From Acidimicrobium sp. BACL17 MAG-120823-bin42 (GTDB lineage: Bacteria; Actinomycetota; Acidimicrobiia; Acidimicrobiales; Ilumatobacteraceae), in assembly GCA_001438985.1 (NCBI GenBank), contig LIAZ01000079.1, positions 1 through 5,839 of the forward strand: 5,839 nt of DNA, written 5' to 3'. This document shows, in pieces, positions 4,537-5,839 of the stretch. Positions within the stretch are counted from its first letter, which is position 1. Each line of letters begins with the position of its first letter. The notes beneath the pieces are model-generated. The model was not told where the DNA came from. It did not search any database and saw only the letters and a list, made by a program, of their open reading frames with translations. The position numbers and the translations under genes are program-made.

Positions 4537-5839
4537 ATGACACAGCAACAACTCGTAGAAGTGTTTGACACCACGTTGCGCGACGGCATGCAGGTGGAAG
4601 GCGTTTCGGCCAGTGTTGAAGACAAGTTACGCATTGCCGAACAACTCGATTATTTGGGCGTGCATTTCATTGAAGGTGGATGGCCCGGCGCAAACCCGAA
4701 GGACATCGAGTTCTTTGCTCGCGCCAAGAACGAATTATCGCTAACAACGTCAGAGTTGGTTGCCTTTGGATCGACACGTCGTCCGATGGGCAAAGTAGAT
4801 GATGATGCGACGCTGCGCAACTTGATTGATGCACAAACAGGCGCGGTATGCATCGTGGCAAAAGCATGGGACTACCACGTTGAACATGCTCTACAGACAA
4901 CGCTTGCCGAAGGAATTGCAATGGTGTCTGACTCGGTGAAGTACCTGACAGCCAATGACCGTCGCGTGTTGGTTGACATGGAGCATTTCTTTGACGGCTT
5001 TGCGTCAAACCAAGAGTTTTCACTCCGCGTGTTGGAAGCAGCGATCATGGGCGGTGCGACGCATCTGGTGTTGTGTGACACCAATGGTGGATCGTTGCCC
5101 CACGATGTCATGCGCATCGTGAGCGAAGTACAACGACACATCGGAACCGATGCAACTATCGGAATCCATTGCCATGATGACACGGGTTGCGCAGTTGCCA
5201 ACTCGCTTGCTGCAGTGCAAAGCGGTGCTCGTCACGTACAAGGAACATTGAATGGTCTTGGTGAGCGAACGGGAAACACCAATCTCACCACCGTGATTCC
5301 AAACTTGCAGTTGAAGATGGGATTTGATTGCTTGCCAGAAGCGCGATTGGAGCGCCTCACTGCGGTGAGCAATTTTGTTGCCGAAGTGTTGAACCGTCCG
5401 CTCAATCCGCAAGCGCCATATGTTGGTGCATCGGCTTTTGCCCACAAGGCTGGCTTGCATGTGTCTGCAATATCGCGTGCAAAGGATGCCTACGAGCACA
5501 TCGCACCCGAATTGGTTGGCAATGGAACACGCTTTTTGGTCAGTGAAATGGCGGGTCGTGCAACGATCACCATGAAGGCTGAAGAACTGGGCCTCACGAT
5601 GGATGGCCCAGCAGTTAACCAAGTAATTGATGATCTCAAGCGCCTTGAGCACGAGGGATATCACTTTGAAGCAGCAGATGCTTCGCTTGAATTGCTGATG
5701 CGTCGTGCAACTGGCTGGCAGCAAAACTTTTTCAACGTCGAGTCGATGCGCGTGATTACTGATGAGTCGTCTGCTGGGTCATTTACCACTGAAGCAACGG
5801 TAAAGGTATGGATCGGTGATCATCGTGAGGTGCGCGTTG
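4537..5839 (+). CDS. cimA: (R)-citramalate synthase, 3' end outside the window
   Basis: CimA condenses pyruvate with acetyl-CoA to (R)-citramalate, opening the threonine-independent route to 2-oxobutanoate and isoleucine. The ATG at 4537 follows a purine-rich AGAGAAGAG (4522-4530). The frame runs to the window edge with 434 codons and no stop; the family has about 530, so roughly 100 codons are missing on the right. It is a DRE-TIM metallolyase: FDTTLRDG (10-17) with Arg15 and Asp16, FIEGGWPGANPKD (44-56), FGSTRRP (77-83), DMEHFFDGF (147-155), CDTNGG (180-185), the metal-binding His211 and His213 in GIHCHDD, NGLGERTGN (239-247), and AFAHKAGLHVSAI (300-312) with His303 and His308. The GGWPG, STRRP and EHFFDG segments separate CimA from 2-isopropylmalate and homocitrate synthases. 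From about residue 400 the start of the LeuA-type regulatory domain is visible (NFFNVESMRVITDE), the part that binds isoleucine in studied enzymes. Met18 stands where Ala, Thr or Ser is more usual. Expression is probably set by the leader and terminator upstream. Confidence 0.94.
   Translation, partial: MTQQQLVEVFDTTLRDGMQVEGVSASVEDKLRIAEQLDYLGVHFIEGGWPGANPKDIEFFARAKNELSLTTSELVAFGSTRRPMGKVDDDATLRNLIDAQTGAVCIVAKAWDYHVEHALQTTLAEGIAMVSDSVKYLTANDRRVLVDMEHFFDGFASNQEFSLRVLEAAIMGGATHLVLCDTNGGSLPHDVMRIVSEVQRHIGTDATIGIHCHDDTGCAVANSLAAVQSGARHVQGTLNGLGERTGNTNLTTVIPNLQLKMGFDCLPEARLERLTAVSNFVAEVLNRPLNPQAPYVGASAFAHKAGLHVSAISRAKDAYEHIAPELVGNGTRFLVSEMAGRATITMKAEELGLTMDGPAVNQVIDDLKRLEHEGYHFEAADASLELLMRRATGWQQNFFNVESMRVITDESSAGSFTTEATVKVWIGDHREVRV

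Noticed and set aside
4281..4634. 117-codon minus-strand frame over the intergenic gap and the cimA start
   Set aside because: It runs antisense through the terminator, leader and cimA, and shows no domain or ribosome binding site.
5020..5724. 234-codon open frame on the minus strand inside cimA
   Set aside because: It is the reverse shadow of a clearly recognised cimA frame, rich in Cys, His and Ser, with no recognisable domain.

Overview
The window looks like chromosome from an actinobacterium. GC content is moderate, about half by eye. The NadC and LeuB proteins are of the type seen in mycobacteria and streptomycetes: LeuB is the short form of about 337 residues, and the arginine-rich substrate segment near residues 87-106 reads like the actinobacterial enzyme. 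A leuB-ilvE-cimA order is also known from actinomycetes. A mid-GC lineage such as an Acidimicrobiia relative would fit, but that placement is inference. No transposon, tRNA, rRNA or CRISPR array was seen.

Layout. At the left edge is nadC (+), whose exact start lies at or just outside the edge. It meets a minus-strand pair tail to tail, with stop codons overlapping by bases. That pair is greA, then an alpha/beta hydrolase 10 nt behind it, read from 2212 down to 883. A 49-nt divergent gap separates greA from leuB (+), which is followed after 39 nt by ilvE (+). A 304-nt non-coding stretch (4233-4536) comes next, and then cimA (+), which runs off the right edge with 434 codons visible of an expected roughly 530.

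The plus-strand genes work together. CimA condenses pyruvate and acetyl-CoA to citramalate, the threonine-independent entry to isoleucine. LeuB, besides its leucine step, can oxidise 3-methylmalate to 2-oxobutanoate in that same route. IlvE performs the final transamination to isoleucine, leucine and valine.

The 304-nt gap is the most interesting part. Its second half holds what appears to be an attenuation leader for cimA: a 17-codon reading frame starting with GTG and ending Ile-Ile-Ile-Ile-Arg-stop, a 10-bp hairpin beginning on the last base of that stop codon, and immediately after it a strong rho-independent terminator, 36 nt before the cimA start. A promoter-like sequence would start transcription on the GTG itself, so the leader may be translated leaderless. 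The first half of the gap holds two perfect DnaA boxes (TTATCCACA), 44 bp apart on the same strand, each followed at the same distance by a second CCACA half-box. No replication gene is nearby, so this could be a DnaA titration or control site, or part of an origin.
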